DNA from: JAAYOS01 sp050950785
GTDB taxonomy: Bacteria; Bacillota; Clostridia; Oscillospirales; JAAYOS01
Direction: 5' to 3'
DNA length: 64,000 bases
Assembly (NCBI GenBank): GCA_050950785.1
Contig: JBMNIG010000013.1
Span: 75,636-139,635, forward strand
Below, piece after piece: positions 8,761 to 17,863 of this stretch. A model generated the notes under the pieces. The model saw only the letters and a list, made by a program, of their open reading frames with translations, made no database searches and was not told where the DNA came from. The position numbers and the translations under genes are program-made. Position 1 is the stretch's first letter. The number at the start of each line of letters is the position of its first letter.

Positions 8761-10737
8761 TTATTTTTTGATCTCCCCGCGAAGCTCAATAATCCGGTCA
8801 CGCAGTATCGCTGCATACTCGAACTCCAGCAGTTTTGAGGCTTCACGCATCTGCTTTTCGAGTTTCTCAATCAGTTGCTCACGCTCTTTAGTCGTCATAC
8901 GTACACCCTTACCGCCGACCCGATCCTGGTCATCGGCAGACTTCGAGATCTCGAGGATCTCCCGTACATCCTTTATGATGGTTTTAGGCACGATGCCATG
9001 CTTCCTGTTATATTCAGTCTGGATGATGCGGCGGCGGTTAGTCTCATCAATGGCGCGTCTCATGGAGTCAGTGACCCGGTCGGCATACATGATGACCCTA
9101 CCCTCCGAGTTTCTGGCTGCGCGCCCGATCGTCTGAATCAGAGAAGTGTCGTTGCGCAGGAATCCCTCTTTGTCGGCGTCAAGAATCGCCACAAGAGTGA
9201 CCTCAGGCAGATCAAGGCCCTCCCGGAGAAGGTTTATGCCGACAAGTACGTCAAACTCTCCTGTTCTCAGGTCGCGAACGATCTCCATTCGCTCAATGGT
9301 GTCTATGTCATGGTGCATATACCGCACCCTTATTCCGATTGTTTTCAGGTAGCTTGTCAAATCCTCAGCCATCTTTTTTGTCAGCGTTGTGACAAGCACT
9401 CGCTGATTTTTCTCGATCCGCTCATTTATCTCACCTATGAGATCATCGATCTGCCCTTCTACAGGGCGTACATCCACCTCGGGATCAACAAGTCCGGTGG
9501 GTCTGATAACCTGTTCGACTATCTGCCCTGATCGCGACCTTTCGTATTCCCCGGGCGTGGCACTAACATATATTACCTGGTTTATCTTCGATTGAAACTC
9601 CGTAAAGTTGAGGGGACGGTTGTCAAGGGCCGACGGAAGACGGAATCCATAATCAATAAGGGATGTTTTGCGCGCTCTGTCGCCATTATACATACCGCGC
9701 ACCTGTGGCAGCGTCACATGGGACTCGTCCACAAAAAGAAGATAGTCCTTGGGAAAATAATCAAGTAGTGTATACGGTGTACTTCCCGGAGCTCTTCCGG
9801 ACAATATCCTGGAATAGTTCTCAATACCCTGACAATACCCCAGTTCACGGAGCATCTCCAAGTCGTATTGTGTTCGTTGCCTTATCCTCTGGGCCTCTAA
9901 GAGTTTCCCTTCCCGTTCAAAATATTTGACCCGCTCCTCCATCTCAATGCGAATCTCTTCAAGAGCTTTATCAACCTTCTCATCGGTTGTAACATAGTGG
10001 GAAGCCGGGTAAATTGCGACATGGGAGTAGCGACGAAGGGTCTCACCGGTCACCGGATGGATTTCGCTAATACTCTCGATCTCATCACCAAAGAACTCGA
10101 CCCGTACGGCGTATTCATTTGTTTGAGCAGGGATTATCTCAACAACATCTCCCCGAACCCTAAAGGTGTTTCGCTCAAAAGCTATATCATTTCGCTGGTA
10201 GCGTATATCAACAAGACGCCGCAAAACCTCGTCCCGGTCGATCTCCATTCCCTCACGGAGCGACACGACAAGGTTTTTGTAGTCCTCAGGGTCACCAAGG
10301 GTATATATACAAGATACAGATGACACGATTATGACATCCCTGCGTTCAAACAGCGCGGAAGTTGCCGAGTGACGAAGGCGTTCGATTTCACTATTGATCG
10401 ACATGTCTTTTTCTATATAGGTGTCTGTATGGGCGATATATGCCTCCGGCTGATAGTAGTCGTAATAACTGACAAAATACTCTACAGCATTTTCAGGGAA
10501 AAACTCCTTGAACTCAGAGCATAACTGAGCTGCCAGTGTCTTGTTGTGAGCGAGCACAAGTGTGGGACGCTGCAGCTTTTCTATGACCTTTGCCATTGTG
10601 AAGGTCTTGCCCGAACCTGTAACACCCAGCAGTGTCTGTTCTTGCAGCCCCATTTCAACGCCTCGAACCAAATTCTCAATGGCTTTAGGTTGATCCCCCG
10701 ACGGAGAAAATTCGCTTACTACCTTAAACTCCGGCAT
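8761..10737 (-). CDS. uvrB: Excinuclease ABC subunit B
   Basis: 658 residues. UvrB is the damage-verifying helicase-fold ATPase of nucleotide excision repair; it is handed DNA by UvrA and recruits UvrC. Visible features are Walker A GVTGSGKTFT (about residue 39), the beta-hairpin region YYDYYQPEAYI (about residues 92-102), DEAD-like DESH, helicase motif VI QTIGRAARN, and the C-terminal UVR coiled-coil segment EKQMREASKLLEFEYAAILR that binds UvrC. It is the first gene of uvrBA, behind a promoter with a LexA box. No uvrC is in the window. Confidence 0.97.
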   Translation of the reverse strand: MPEFKVVSEFSPSGDQPKAIENLVRGVEMGLQEQTLLGVTGSGKTFTMAKVIEKLQRPTLVLAHNKTLAAQLCSEFKEFFPENAVEYFVSYYDYYQPEAYIAHTDTYIEKDMSINSEIERLRHSATSALFERRDVIIVSSVSCIYTLGDPEDYKNLVVSLREGMEIDRDEVLRRLVDIRYQRNDIAFERNTFRVRGDVVEIIPAQTNEYAVRVEFFGDEIESISEIHPVTGETLRRYSHVAIYPASHYVTTDEKVDKALEEIRIEMEERVKYFEREGKLLEAQRIRQRTQYDLEMLRELGYCQGIENYSRILSGRAPGSTPYTLLDYFPKDYLLFVDESHVTLPQVRGMYNGDRARKTSLIDYGFRLPSALDNRPLNFTEFQSKINQVIYVSATPGEYERSRSGQIVEQVIRPTGLVDPEVDVRPVEGQIDDLIGEINERIEKNQRVLVTTLTKKMAEDLTSYLKTIGIRVRYMHHDIDTIERMEIVRDLRTGEFDVLVGINLLREGLDLPEVTLVAILDADKEGFLRNDTSLIQTIGRAARNSEGRVIMYADRVTDSMRRAIDETNRRRIIQTEYNRKHGIVPKTIIKDVREILEISKSADDQDRVGGKGVRMTTKEREQLIEKLEKQMREASKLLEFEYAAILRDRIIELRGEIKK

Positions 10738-10782
10738 CGCTCACCCACCCTTCAAACAATTATCGATTCATTGTATCTAAAC

Positions 10783-10811
10783 ATTATACATGAACATCTG
10801 TTCTATTGCAA
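10783..10811 (-). promoter_or_regulatory. SOS promoter of uvrBA: LexA box inside a sigma-A promoter
   Basis: On the minus strand TTGCAA (10811-10806) and TATAAT (10788-10783) are 17 bases apart. Inside the spacer lies GAACATCTGTTC (10792-10803), which fits the Firmicutes LexA/DinR consensus GAAC-N4-GTTC. LexA bound there would block RNA polymerase directly, so uvrBA should be induced by DNA damage. Confidence 0.88.
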
Positions 10812-11063
10812 GAATATTTATTAAACACAGTGCGTCCCCGTCACATCCCTATACACAGACGGAGGGAAAGCAACTTTCTCTGTAGTGAACCCATTATCGC
10901 TTATGTTGTACGCGTCAAACGCTTGGGTTATAGAAAGGTTTTTATCCAGAAACTTACTTATTTTGTAGTTTTATAGTACTCGCGTGGAGTTGCGCCCAAA
11001 TAACCGCAGTCCCAATGTCCAGACCCCATCTCTCGAACTGTTTCCCTGTCCCAGCCTTGTCTA
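10812..11063. other. Intergenic stretch between uvrB promoter and MATE promoter
   Basis: No gene with a convincing start. A minus-strand open frame over 10958-11143 ends in residues resembling an AraC C-terminus (GATPREYYK), but it overlaps the MATE start and lacks a ribosome binding site, so it is at most a gene remnant. No other structure stands out. Confidence 0.4.
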
Positions 11064-11092
11064 TTGTAAAAACCAAAAAATGACGATATAAT
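11064..11092 (+). promoter_or_regulatory. Promoter of the MATE transporter gene
   Basis: TTGTAA (11064-11069), 17 bases, then TATAAT (11087-11092), 39 bases before the start codon. Confidence 0.6.
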
Positions 11093-11130
11093 TGACTTTG
11101 TATACAAAATAACTGAAAGGTTTTGACCTG

Positions 11131-12516
11131 ATGACTGATACAAAAAACCGCACCGGCCTAGGTAAACAGCTGTTTATTTTAGCAGCACCACTTGCTCTGC
11201 AGAATATTATTACATTTTCAGTTGGAATGACCGACAACATAATGGTTGGTAAACTCGGTGAATTTGCCCTTTCGGGTGTTTATGTTGCCAACAATATTAT
11301 GACGATGCTCCAAATGGCGGTAGCAGGTCTAAGCGCAGCCCTTATCGTTTTGGCATCACAATACTGGGGTAAGAAGGACACCAAGAGTATAAAAATCCTT
11401 ACCGGTTTTGCATTGAAACTGGCTATAAGCCTGTCGCTTCTGCTTTGGGGGGTAGTTTTTTTCTTCCCTGAAAGAGTTCTTGCGTTGCTTACAAGCGACA
11501 CAGATGTAATCACAGAGGGCGTTAAATACGTCCGGATAGTTTGTTTTACATATGTATTATTCGCCACAACAAATGTGCTTTTAGCTTCTTTGCGGTGCGT
11601 GGAAACTGTCAAAATCGGTATGTACCTATCTTTGATGGCTTTCTTTACAAATGTGTTACTAAACTGGGTCCTCATTTTTGGAAACTTAGGAGCTCCTGCT
11701 CTTGGTATACAAGGTGCAGCAATTGCCACACTGATATCGAGAATCCTTGAAACCACCGTCATTATGATATATGTACGAAAATTTGACCGCAAGCTCAACA
11801 TGAGAGTTCCAGATCTGCTAATATCGGACAAACTGCTGCGAAAGGACTTTATACGATATGGCCTGCCTGTGATTATCGGTGATGTAACTTGGGGTCTCAA
11901 TCTTACGACCCAGGGCGCGATTATTGGACGTCTGGGCGCTGCATCAATTGCTGCTACAAGTGTAGCAAACACGATATTTTCAGGTGTGGCTGTTGGCGTT
12001 TATGGCGTAGCAGGTGCCTCTGCCATAATAATAGGTAAGACAGTGGGATCGGGTGATCATAACCTTGTCAGGCATTATACAAAGCGTCTGCAGTTAATAT
12101 TTTTGTGCGTTGGCCTTGTTACAGGTGCATTTCTGTTCATAGTAAAGGATCAGATCCTCAGAATATACACCAGCCTCGACACTGAGACACTGTACCTTTC
12201 ATCACAGTTGCTTACAGTCCTCTCCGTCACGATTGTTGGAACTGCATATCAGATGTCATCACTTACAGGCATCGTCAGGGCAGGCGGAGCTACACATTTT
12301 GTGCTTATTAATGATTTGATATTTGTCTGGCTGATAGTGATCCCCTCGGCTGCTCTTGCTGCTTTTGTGTTCGACGCTCCAACATGGGTAGTATTTGCCT
12401 GTTTGAAATCAGATCAGGTCTTAAAATGCGCGGTAGCCGTTGTAAAGGTCAATCGAATGAAGTGGATCAAGAATCTCACAAGAGAAACAGATCAACCTGC
12501 ACTGAATAACACCTAA
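11131..12516 (+). CDS. MATE family efflux transporter
   Basis: 461 residues with twelve predicted membrane helices arranged as two homologous halves. The N-terminal block LAAPLALQNIITFSVGMTDNIMVGKLG is typical of MATE exporters (first shown in NorM and DinF), as is the repeat of the pattern in the second half (RYGLPVIIGDVTWGLN, near residue 245). Such carriers export organic cations or other drugs and metabolites in exchange for Na+ or H+ across the cytoplasmic membrane. The gene stands alone behind its own promoter, and the substrate cannot be told. The start ATG has AAAGG ten bases upstream. Confidence 0.9.
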   Translation: MTDTKNRTGLGKQLFILAAPLALQNIITFSVGMTDNIMVGKLGEFALSGVYVANNIMTMLQMAVAGLSAALIVLASQYWGKKDTKSIKILTGFALKLAISLSLLLWGVVFFFPERVLALLTSDTDVITEGVKYVRIVCFTYVLFATTNVLLASLRCVETVKIGMYLSLMAFFTNVLLNWVLIFGNLGAPALGIQGAAIATLISRILETTVIMIYVRKFDRKLNMRVPDLLISDKLLRKDFIRYGLPVIIGDVTWGLNLTTQGAIIGRLGAASIAATSVANTIFSGVAVGVYGVAGASAIIIGKTVGSGDHNLVRHYTKRLQLIFLCVGLVTGAFLFIVKDQILRIYTSLDTETLYLSSQLLTVLSVTIVGTAYQMSSLTGIVRAGGATHFVLINDLIFVWLIVIPSAALAAFVFDAPTWVVFACLKSDQVLKCAVAVVKVNRMKWIKNLTRETDQPALNNT

Positions 12517-12744
12517 TGACACTACCTTGATGTTACTAACATGTGATTTCAAACCATTACATCCATGCTTCAAATAAGTCATCCTAGAGTCACGCACAGT
12601 AATAATAAATAAGCGGCCAAACAGTAGACGTGTTGTTCGGTTTGCTTTATCCTTGTGGCGAGCGAGAATTCAATAGGAACTCAAATTGCCTTTCAAAAGA
12701 TATTACCAACATAATGACTATGTTTAATAGAAGGGAGAAACTAT

Positions 12745-14301
12745 ATGATGTATGCTGAAATCAACCGAGTTGTGAAAACTGGATCCGGACTGGTAAAAGG
12801 TATTCCCGCCGGTAACCCCTCGTACACTGTTTTCCGCGGCATCCCCTACGCAAAGCCTCCCGTAGGCCCACTTCGCTGGCAAGCACCTGTTGATCCGGAA
12901 CCATGGGAGGGCATTCGCAACTGCGATACATTTCCACCGACAGCCATTATAAATGAGCAGGAGCCCGGCAGTTTTTATCAAAAGGAGTTCTTCCCCTGTC
13001 CCATGCCGATGAGTGAGGATTGTCTATACCTAAATATCTGGACACCTACAACTTCTCCCGATGCCAGGCTACCCGTCATGATGTGGATCCATGGCGGAGG
13101 TTACATGGGTGGTTACAGCTATGAGATGGAATTTGACGGAGAGGCCTTTTGCAGAAGGGATGTAATTCTTGTTACCGTTACATATCGCCTTGGACCACTC
13201 GGTTTCTTGGCACATCCTGATCTTTCTAAGGGAAGTGCTAACGGAGTATCGGGAAACTATGGAATACTTGACCAGATCCAAGCCCTAAAGTGGATACAAA
13301 AAAATATTGCCGCATTCGGCGGTGATCCTGACAATGTGACCATATTCGGTCAGAGTGCCGGAGGCGGATCGGTCCAATGTCTGGTGACTTCACCTTTGAC
13401 CAAAGGGCTTTTCAGGCGTGCCATCTGTCAAAGCGCTGGCGGGATCAACACCCTCAATGGTGATTACTTAATGTCGGATGCCGAAGCTCTCGGTGTGTCT
13501 ATCTGTGATAAACTTGGTAAAACGATGGATGAACTCCTTGAAATGCCCGCAAAAGAACTTTCGGGGGCAATAATGAAGGCGGCCTTTGAAATAGTTATGA
13601 GCGGAGGTGTTATGCGTCTTCCCTTCGCTCCGGTTGTGGACGGTTATGTCAATACCCAATCACCTGGCAAAGTGATTGCTGCCGGAAGGCACCACGATAT
13701 AGATTACATGACAGGATCAGTTTCCGGTGATGGTGGTCTCTTTGGAGGAGCACCGGCCAAAACAAAAGAGGAATTTGAAAATCAACTTCGCCGCAGCTAT
13801 GGTGATTACGCCGACCGCTACATCGACTTGTTCAATGTGAAATCGGATGATGACGTTGTAAGAGCAGTTACTGCCCGTACGAAAGCAGCTTCGCTGTTGG
13901 CACCACGCAGCTGGGCGATAGCAGAAATCAAAAACGGCCGCAAACCTGCACATATCTACTATTTCAGGCGCGAAATGCCCGGTGACGATGCCGGCGCGTT
14001 CCATTCATCCGAACTCTGGTACATATTTGGAACACTTGACCGATGCTGGCGTGCTCCTCTGTTCACAGGAGGCGATTATATACTATCCCGCACTATGACT
14101 GACTATTGGACTAATTTTGCCAAAACAGGTGACCCGAACGGCGTAAATCTGCCCAAATGGCCCGCCTATAGCGAAGAGTGCCCTGTGACTATGTGCCTTG
14201 ACGAAAAGAATATAAACGCTGAGGATATGTCGGGCGATACAATAACCGATGTAATGGTAAACCTACTGGTTGAGCAAACTTTTAATGAGTTAGACAAGTA
14301 G
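12745..14301 (+). CDS. Type B carboxylesterase (alpha/beta hydrolase)
   Basis: 518 residues, normal for the carboxylesterase/para-nitrobenzyl esterase family. The EDCLYLNIW signature lies near residue 91, the oxyanion-hole HGGGY near residue 116, and the nucleophile elbow GQSAGG places the catalytic Ser at 204. FRGIPYAKPPVGPLRW at the N-terminus is also diagnostic. The His appears to lie in the AFHSSELWYIFG segment near residue 418. No signal peptide is seen, so it is cytoplasmic and probably hydrolyses small carboxylic esters. The start is either of two tandem ATGs behind AAGGGAG. It has no operon partner. Confidence 0.9.
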   Translation: MMYAEINRVVKTGSGLVKGIPAGNPSYTVFRGIPYAKPPVGPLRWQAPVDPEPWEGIRNCDTFPPTAIINEQEPGSFYQKEFFPCPMPMSEDCLYLNIWTPTTSPDARLPVMMWIHGGGYMGGYSYEMEFDGEAFCRRDVILVTVTYRLGPLGFLAHPDLSKGSANGVSGNYGILDQIQALKWIQKNIAAFGGDPDNVTIFGQSAGGGSVQCLVTSPLTKGLFRRAICQSAGGINTLNGDYLMSDAEALGVSICDKLGKTMDELLEMPAKELSGAIMKAAFEIVMSGGVMRLPFAPVVDGYVNTQSPGKVIAAGRHHDIDYMTGSVSGDGGLFGGAPAKTKEEFENQLRRSYGDYADRYIDLFNVKSDDDVVRAVTARTKAASLLAPRSWAIAEIKNGRKPAHIYYFRREMPGDDAGAFHSSELWYIFGTLDRCWRAPLFTGGDYILSRTMTDYWTNFAKTGDPNGVNLPKWPAYSEECPVTMCLDEKNINAEDMSGDTITDVMVNLLVEQTFNELDK

Positions 14302-14478
14302 GATGTCAAAACAGGCTACTCAAAGTGATAACTGACAATTTGTCTTAATAAACTGACAACTCGTAACTGAAACCTGCAGCTTGTAACTCGCCCCTGTATT
14401 AGTAATATCTTAATAGGTAAGCTATAATAAGCATGCAAAAATATTAAAAGCAACACTTGAAAGGAAACAATTCACCAT

Positions 14479-15168
14479 ATGACGCTAAATCAAACCAATA
14501 ATGACGTATTTCCCCGTGATTTCAAAGCCGTAATATTCGATATGGATGGTGTCCTGATAGACTCTGAGAGCAAGTATGCCATAGCCGTCGACCGGATGCT
14601 CGAAAAGAATGATTTTAAGCTGACCCCTGAACAGAGACTCAGTTTTGTAGGCACGAGCTCAACTATAATCGGCAGATGGCTCAAGGAGTGGTTCCCTTCG
14701 GATCCACGCAGTGTTGAAGATCTACAAACGCTCTATGCCGAAACCATATACAACTCGCTTCGTTCCGATGTTGATGGGCTCATAGATGGAGTCGACAAGT
14801 GGATAGATGAACTCAGAAGTCGCGGCATCAAAACTGCCCTTGCATCCTCCAGCGCTGAGAAATCCGTGGAATACGCCGCCGACAGGTTTGAGCTACGTTC
14901 TCGCATGGATGCTGTTTTGTCTGCTAAAGATATAAAAGTCGCAAAGCCCCATCCCGGTATTTTCCTTAAAGCCGCAGAGCTTATGAACGTTGATCCCTCC
15001 GATTGCCTTGTTATAGAGGACTCCCAGCACGGAATTGACGCTGCAAATGCTGCGGGAATGTACTGCGCCTCCTTCTCCGGTGCTCCGAGGTTATTTGACG
15101 AGGTGCATGGCGCTGACATAGAAATAAAGCGCTACGATGATGAGACGTTTAAGCGTATCTTTGGCTGA
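14479..15168 (+). CDS. HAD superfamily phosphatase / beta-phosphoglucomutase-like
   Basis: 229 residues. Motif I DMDGVLIDSE starts near residue 20 with the nucleophilic Asp and the acid/base Asp two positions on. Motif II is the Ser in LASSSAEKSV (about residue 118), motif III the Lys in AKPHPGIF, and motif IV EDSQHG. The cap is the small helical C1 type after motif I. This is the subfamily of phosphoglycolate phosphatases and beta-phosphoglucomutases, and the exact substrate is not readable. It is followed by a terminator-like hairpin at 15228-15262. Confidence 0.88.
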   Translation: MTLNQTNNDVFPRDFKAVIFDMDGVLIDSESKYAIAVDRMLEKNDFKLTPEQRLSFVGTSSTIIGRWLKEWFPSDPRSVEDLQTLYAETIYNSLRSDVDGLIDGVDKWIDELRSRGIKTALASSSAEKSVEYAADRFELRSRMDAVLSAKDIKVAKPHPGIFLKAAELMNVDPSDCLVIEDSQHGIDAANAAGMYCASFSGAPRLFDEVHGADIEIKRYDDETFKRIFG

Positions 15169-15201
15169 TCAATATTTGGTTATTTTTAATGAAATTCTAA
15201 T

Positions 15202-15262
15202 TTTACAAACAATTCATTACAGTGTATAATTAAGGCTGATTGATAAATTATCGGCCTTAATT
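15202..15262 (+). promoter_or_regulatory. Promoter of the xpaC-telA group overlapping a terminator hairpin
   Basis: TTTACA (15202-15207), 17 bases, then TATAAT (15225-15230). A 13-bp stem with one T.G pair (15228-15240 with 15250-15262) follows and ends in TCTTTATT. It probably terminates the HAD gene. The left arm begins inside the -10 box, so transcripts from this promoter would lack the complete hairpin. Insulation plus restart is the simplest reading. Confidence 0.55.
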
Positions 15263-15324
15263 TCTTTATTCTGCATACAATATTATTAAGAATCCACATG
15301 TATAAGTCGATGGGAGGAAAGCTT

Positions 15325-15975
15325 ATGAACGATTCTTCAAGGTTTGTGAAAACAAAAACTGTAGTTTCACCCTATCCTTATTACATTGTGGCGGGTCTAT
15401 GGCTAGTCGGAGCCTTGATATTCAAATTTTATAAACTGCCCGTGCTTCTTCTATTCGGCGCTGCTTCAATAGTTGTGTATTATATTTTAAAAAGAATTTT
15501 TCCACCTAAAACCGTAACTGTTGTGGAGCGAAAGTTTGAACCGTCAAAGTCCGGAAACAAGGATACCGACTTGATATTGCAAGAAGGGTATAAATCTATA
15601 AAAAGGCTGCGGGAGCTAAATGACCTTATCCCCCATGAAAGGCTGTCGGCACTAATGGACAGACTGGAGATAGTAAGCCTTTCGATATTTGAGCATGTCA
15701 CTGCCAATCCGGAGAAAGTATCTCAGATCAGACGCTTTATCAACTATTATCTGCCCTCTACGATCAAGATGATGGAAACATGGCACGATATGAGCACAAA
15801 GGGTGTACAAGCGGACAATATAAGAAGTTCTATGGAAAAAATCGAGAATGTTATGGAGACAATGGTAAAAGTGTATGAGAAGCAGCTTGACACACTGTAC
15901 TTCCACACTGCCCTTGATATTTCCGCCGACATAGATGTGCTTGAAAGCATGTTTGCCCAAGAAGGAATCAACTAA
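15325..15975 (+). CDS. xpaC: XpaC-like protein (5-bromo-4-chloroindolyl phosphate hydrolysis family)
   Basis: 216 residues from ATG 15325, chosen because GGGAGG (15312-15317) sits at the right distance. The upstream in-frame ATGs lack one. Two hydrophobic helices (about residues 18-55) are followed by a helical cytoplasmic domain with repeated Leu/Ile heptads. This is the XpaC plan, and XpaC is typically encoded next to TelA, as here. The family name comes from a colour assay; the real role is unclear, with links to envelope stress and toxic anion resistance clusters. The gap to telA is 15 bases, so they form an operon. Confidence 0.8.
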   Translation: MNDSSRFVKTKTVVSPYPYYIVAGLWLVGALIFKFYKLPVLLLFGAASIVVYYILKRIFPPKTVTVVERKFEPSKSGNKDTDLILQEGYKSIKRLRELNDLIPHERLSALMDRLEIVSLSIFEHVTANPEKVSQIRRFINYYLPSTIKMMETWHDMSTKGVQADNIRSSMEKIENVMETMVKVYEKQLDTLYFHTALDISADIDVLESMFAQEGIN

Positions 15976-15990
15976 TAGGAGCGAACAATT

Positions 15991-17160
15991 ATGAATGAAG
16001 AAAAAATCGTACTTTCACTTGAACCCAACATAGAGATCTCACCCCCCGTTATTGATCTTTCAGAAGTTTCAGAAGCAGCTAAAGCAAAACCCGAAGTGGC
16101 AATCACGAATCTCAACGAAAGCCAGCTTACTGCCGAAGAGCGAAAGATGATCGAGGAGTTCTCTTCAAAAATCGACCTCAACGATTCAAATGTCGTTTTG
16201 ATGTATGGAGCCGGCGCCCAGAAGAAGGTGGCAGATTTCTCAGAGGCCGCACTTGCGAATGTTCGCACAAAGGATATGGGCGAAGTGGGCGACATGATCT
16301 CAAACCTGGTGGGACAACTGAAGAGCTTTTCCGCCACAGAAGAGGAAAAGGGATTTCTCGGTCTATTTAAACGCGCAAGCAACCGGATCTCAGCCCTTAA
16401 AGCGAAATACGAAAAAGCTGAGGTCAATGTGGAGAAAATTGGCGAGATGTTGGAAAGCCATCAGATCCAGCTGCTCAAAGACGCCGCAATGCTAGACAAA
16501 CTCTATGACCTGAATCTCACCTATTTCAAAGAAATTTCTATGTACATCCTCGCCGGAAAAAAGAGATTGGAGCAGGCAAGGAACAACGAACTTGTAGTGT
16601 TGACCGAAAGGGCAAAACAATCGGGTCTCCCCGAAGACGTTCAGGCGGCAAGGGACTTTGACGAGCGCTGCAACCGCTTTGAAAAGAAACTCCATGACCT
16701 GGAATTGACACGAATGATCTCAATACAGATGGCGCCACAAATCCGGCTCGTACAGAACAACGATGCCATGATGGTTGAAAAAATCCAGTCAACTTTAATA
16801 AATACGATCCCCCTCTGGAAAAGCCAGATGGTACTCGCCCTTGGAATCGCTCATTCTCAGCAGGCCATAGCAGCACAGCGTGAGGTCACTAATATGACAA
16901 ATGAATTGCTGCGTAGGAATGCTGAAATCCTAAAAACCGGAACACTTGAAGCAGCAAAAGAGTCGGAGCGCGGGATCGTAGATATTGAGACACTGAAACA
17001 TACAAACGAAACCCTCATATCAACGCTGGATGAAGTCATGCGCATACAGGAAGAAGGTCGATCCAAACGTAGGGCAGCAGAAGCAGAGCTTGGAAGGATC
17101 GAAGGCGAGTTGAAACAAAAGCTCTTACAGATTCGTGATGCTAGGCATACAGGTCAGTAG
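15991..17160 (+). CDS. telA: Toxic anion resistance protein TelA family
   Basis: 389 residues, the usual TelA length. It is almost wholly alpha-helical and highly charged, with long coiled-coil stretches (about residues 100-200 and 320-385). Characteristic segments include FLGLFKRASNRI, the MLDKLYDLNLTYFKEISMYI block and IQMAPQIRLVQNNDA...STLINTIPLWKSQM. TelA proteins are associated with tellurite, phage or antibiotic tolerance; mechanism unknown, cytoplasmic or membrane-associated. It lies directly behind xpaC and ahead of the LemA-like and TPM genes, so the four probably act on a shared envelope-stress process. Confidence 0.9.
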   Translation: MNEEKIVLSLEPNIEISPPVIDLSEVSEAAKAKPEVAITNLNESQLTAEERKMIEEFSSKIDLNDSNVVLMYGAGAQKKVADFSEAALANVRTKDMGEVGDMISNLVGQLKSFSATEEEKGFLGLFKRASNRISALKAKYEKAEVNVEKIGEMLESHQIQLLKDAAMLDKLYDLNLTYFKEISMYILAGKKRLEQARNNELVVLTERAKQSGLPEDVQAARDFDERCNRFEKKLHDLELTRMISIQMAPQIRLVQNNDAMMVEKIQSTLINTIPLWKSQMVLALGIAHSQQAIAAQREVTNMTNELLRRNAEILKTGTLEAAKESERGIVDIETLKHTNETLISTLDEVMRIQEEGRSKRRAAEAELGRIEGELKQKLLQIRDARHTGQ

Positions 17161-17248
17161 GATAGATCAGCAACGACCATTTACGGCTTTGCATCCTATC
17201 TGTTAACTGGTATATAGCCAAAGCTTTTACAAGAGGAGGATGCCTAAA

Positions 17249-17788
17249 ATGAAAGATCCAAAAGTAGCATGTATTATAATGGTCGTAGCTATTGTGCTCT
17301 CCATTTTGTTAGGTGGGCATCGCTCTCTTTCCGCCGAAGCTTCTAAAGTTGAAGACATCTTCTATAACGGAGTTGACGGCGATGGCTTGGGGGTAAACAG
17401 CGATTTGAGCCACCGAGTTGAACTTGCGTACAATATGGTCACAATAGCAAAGCGCTATCTTCCGGCTGACGATGTTGACATCAAACAAGTCATTGGAGCT
17501 TGCTCCGCCCTTGAGAATTCAGGAAATCCTTCAGATAAGATCCGCGCAAACAATGAGCTTCAGTTAGCATGTGTCAGTCTTTATGAACGACTTGAAGGAT
17601 TCGATTTAAGCCAAACAGATGCAGAATATCGTGATGACCTGATGACCAACTTATATTCCAGAAATCACATCATCAGTTTGGACGGATATAACCAAAAAGC
17701 ATTGGAGTTCAACATATCACTAAATCGTTTTCCTGCAAATATCTTAAGCCGCATAACCGGTATAAAGCCGTTTGCATTAAGCCAGTGA
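17249..17788 (+). CDS. LemA-like membrane-anchored protein
   Basis: 179 residues from ATG 17249; an earlier ATG at 17240 overlaps the GAGGAGG that serves the later one. An N-terminal membrane anchor (about residues 6-25) precedes a helical domain. The C-terminal segment YNQKALEFNISLNRFPANILSRI, 21 or so residues before the end, follows the LemA pattern in which a Tyr-Asn motif leads into an FP...L helix. Overall similarity is weak, so this is a divergent LemA relative. LemA proteins often sit beside TPM-domain proteins, and one follows here. Confidence 0.55.
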   Translation: MKDPKVACIIMVVAIVLSILLGGHRSLSAEASKVEDIFYNGVDGDGLGVNSDLSHRVELAYNMVTIAKRYLPADDVDIKQVIGACSALENSGNPSDKIRANNELQLACVSLYERLEGFDLSQTDAEYRDDLMTNLYSRNHIISLDGYNQKALEFNISLNRFPANILSRITGIKPFALSQ

Positions 17789-17820
17789 TACTAAGTATAC
17801 CCTAGATATATCCCGTAAGA

Positions 17821-17863
17821 AGGAGGCGCTCTGTTCGTGAGCACAGGGCTAAGATATACATGA
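17821..17863 (+). promoter_or_regulatory. Split ribosome binding site with hairpin and possible 8-codon leader before the TPM gene
   Basis: AGGAGG (17821-17826) is 33 bases from the ATG at 17860, too far to act directly. Between them a 7-bp hairpin (17828-17834 with 17843-17849) could bring the two together. Alternatively a short frame from GTG 17837 to TGA 17863 overlaps the TPM start as ATGA and could couple translation. Confidence 0.4.

Noticed and set aside
10958..11143. Minus-strand 61-residue frame ending in an AraC-like GATPREYYK stretch
   Set aside because: It overlaps the start of the MATE gene, has no ribosome binding site and lacks a recognisable HTH. At most a remnant of an old gene.
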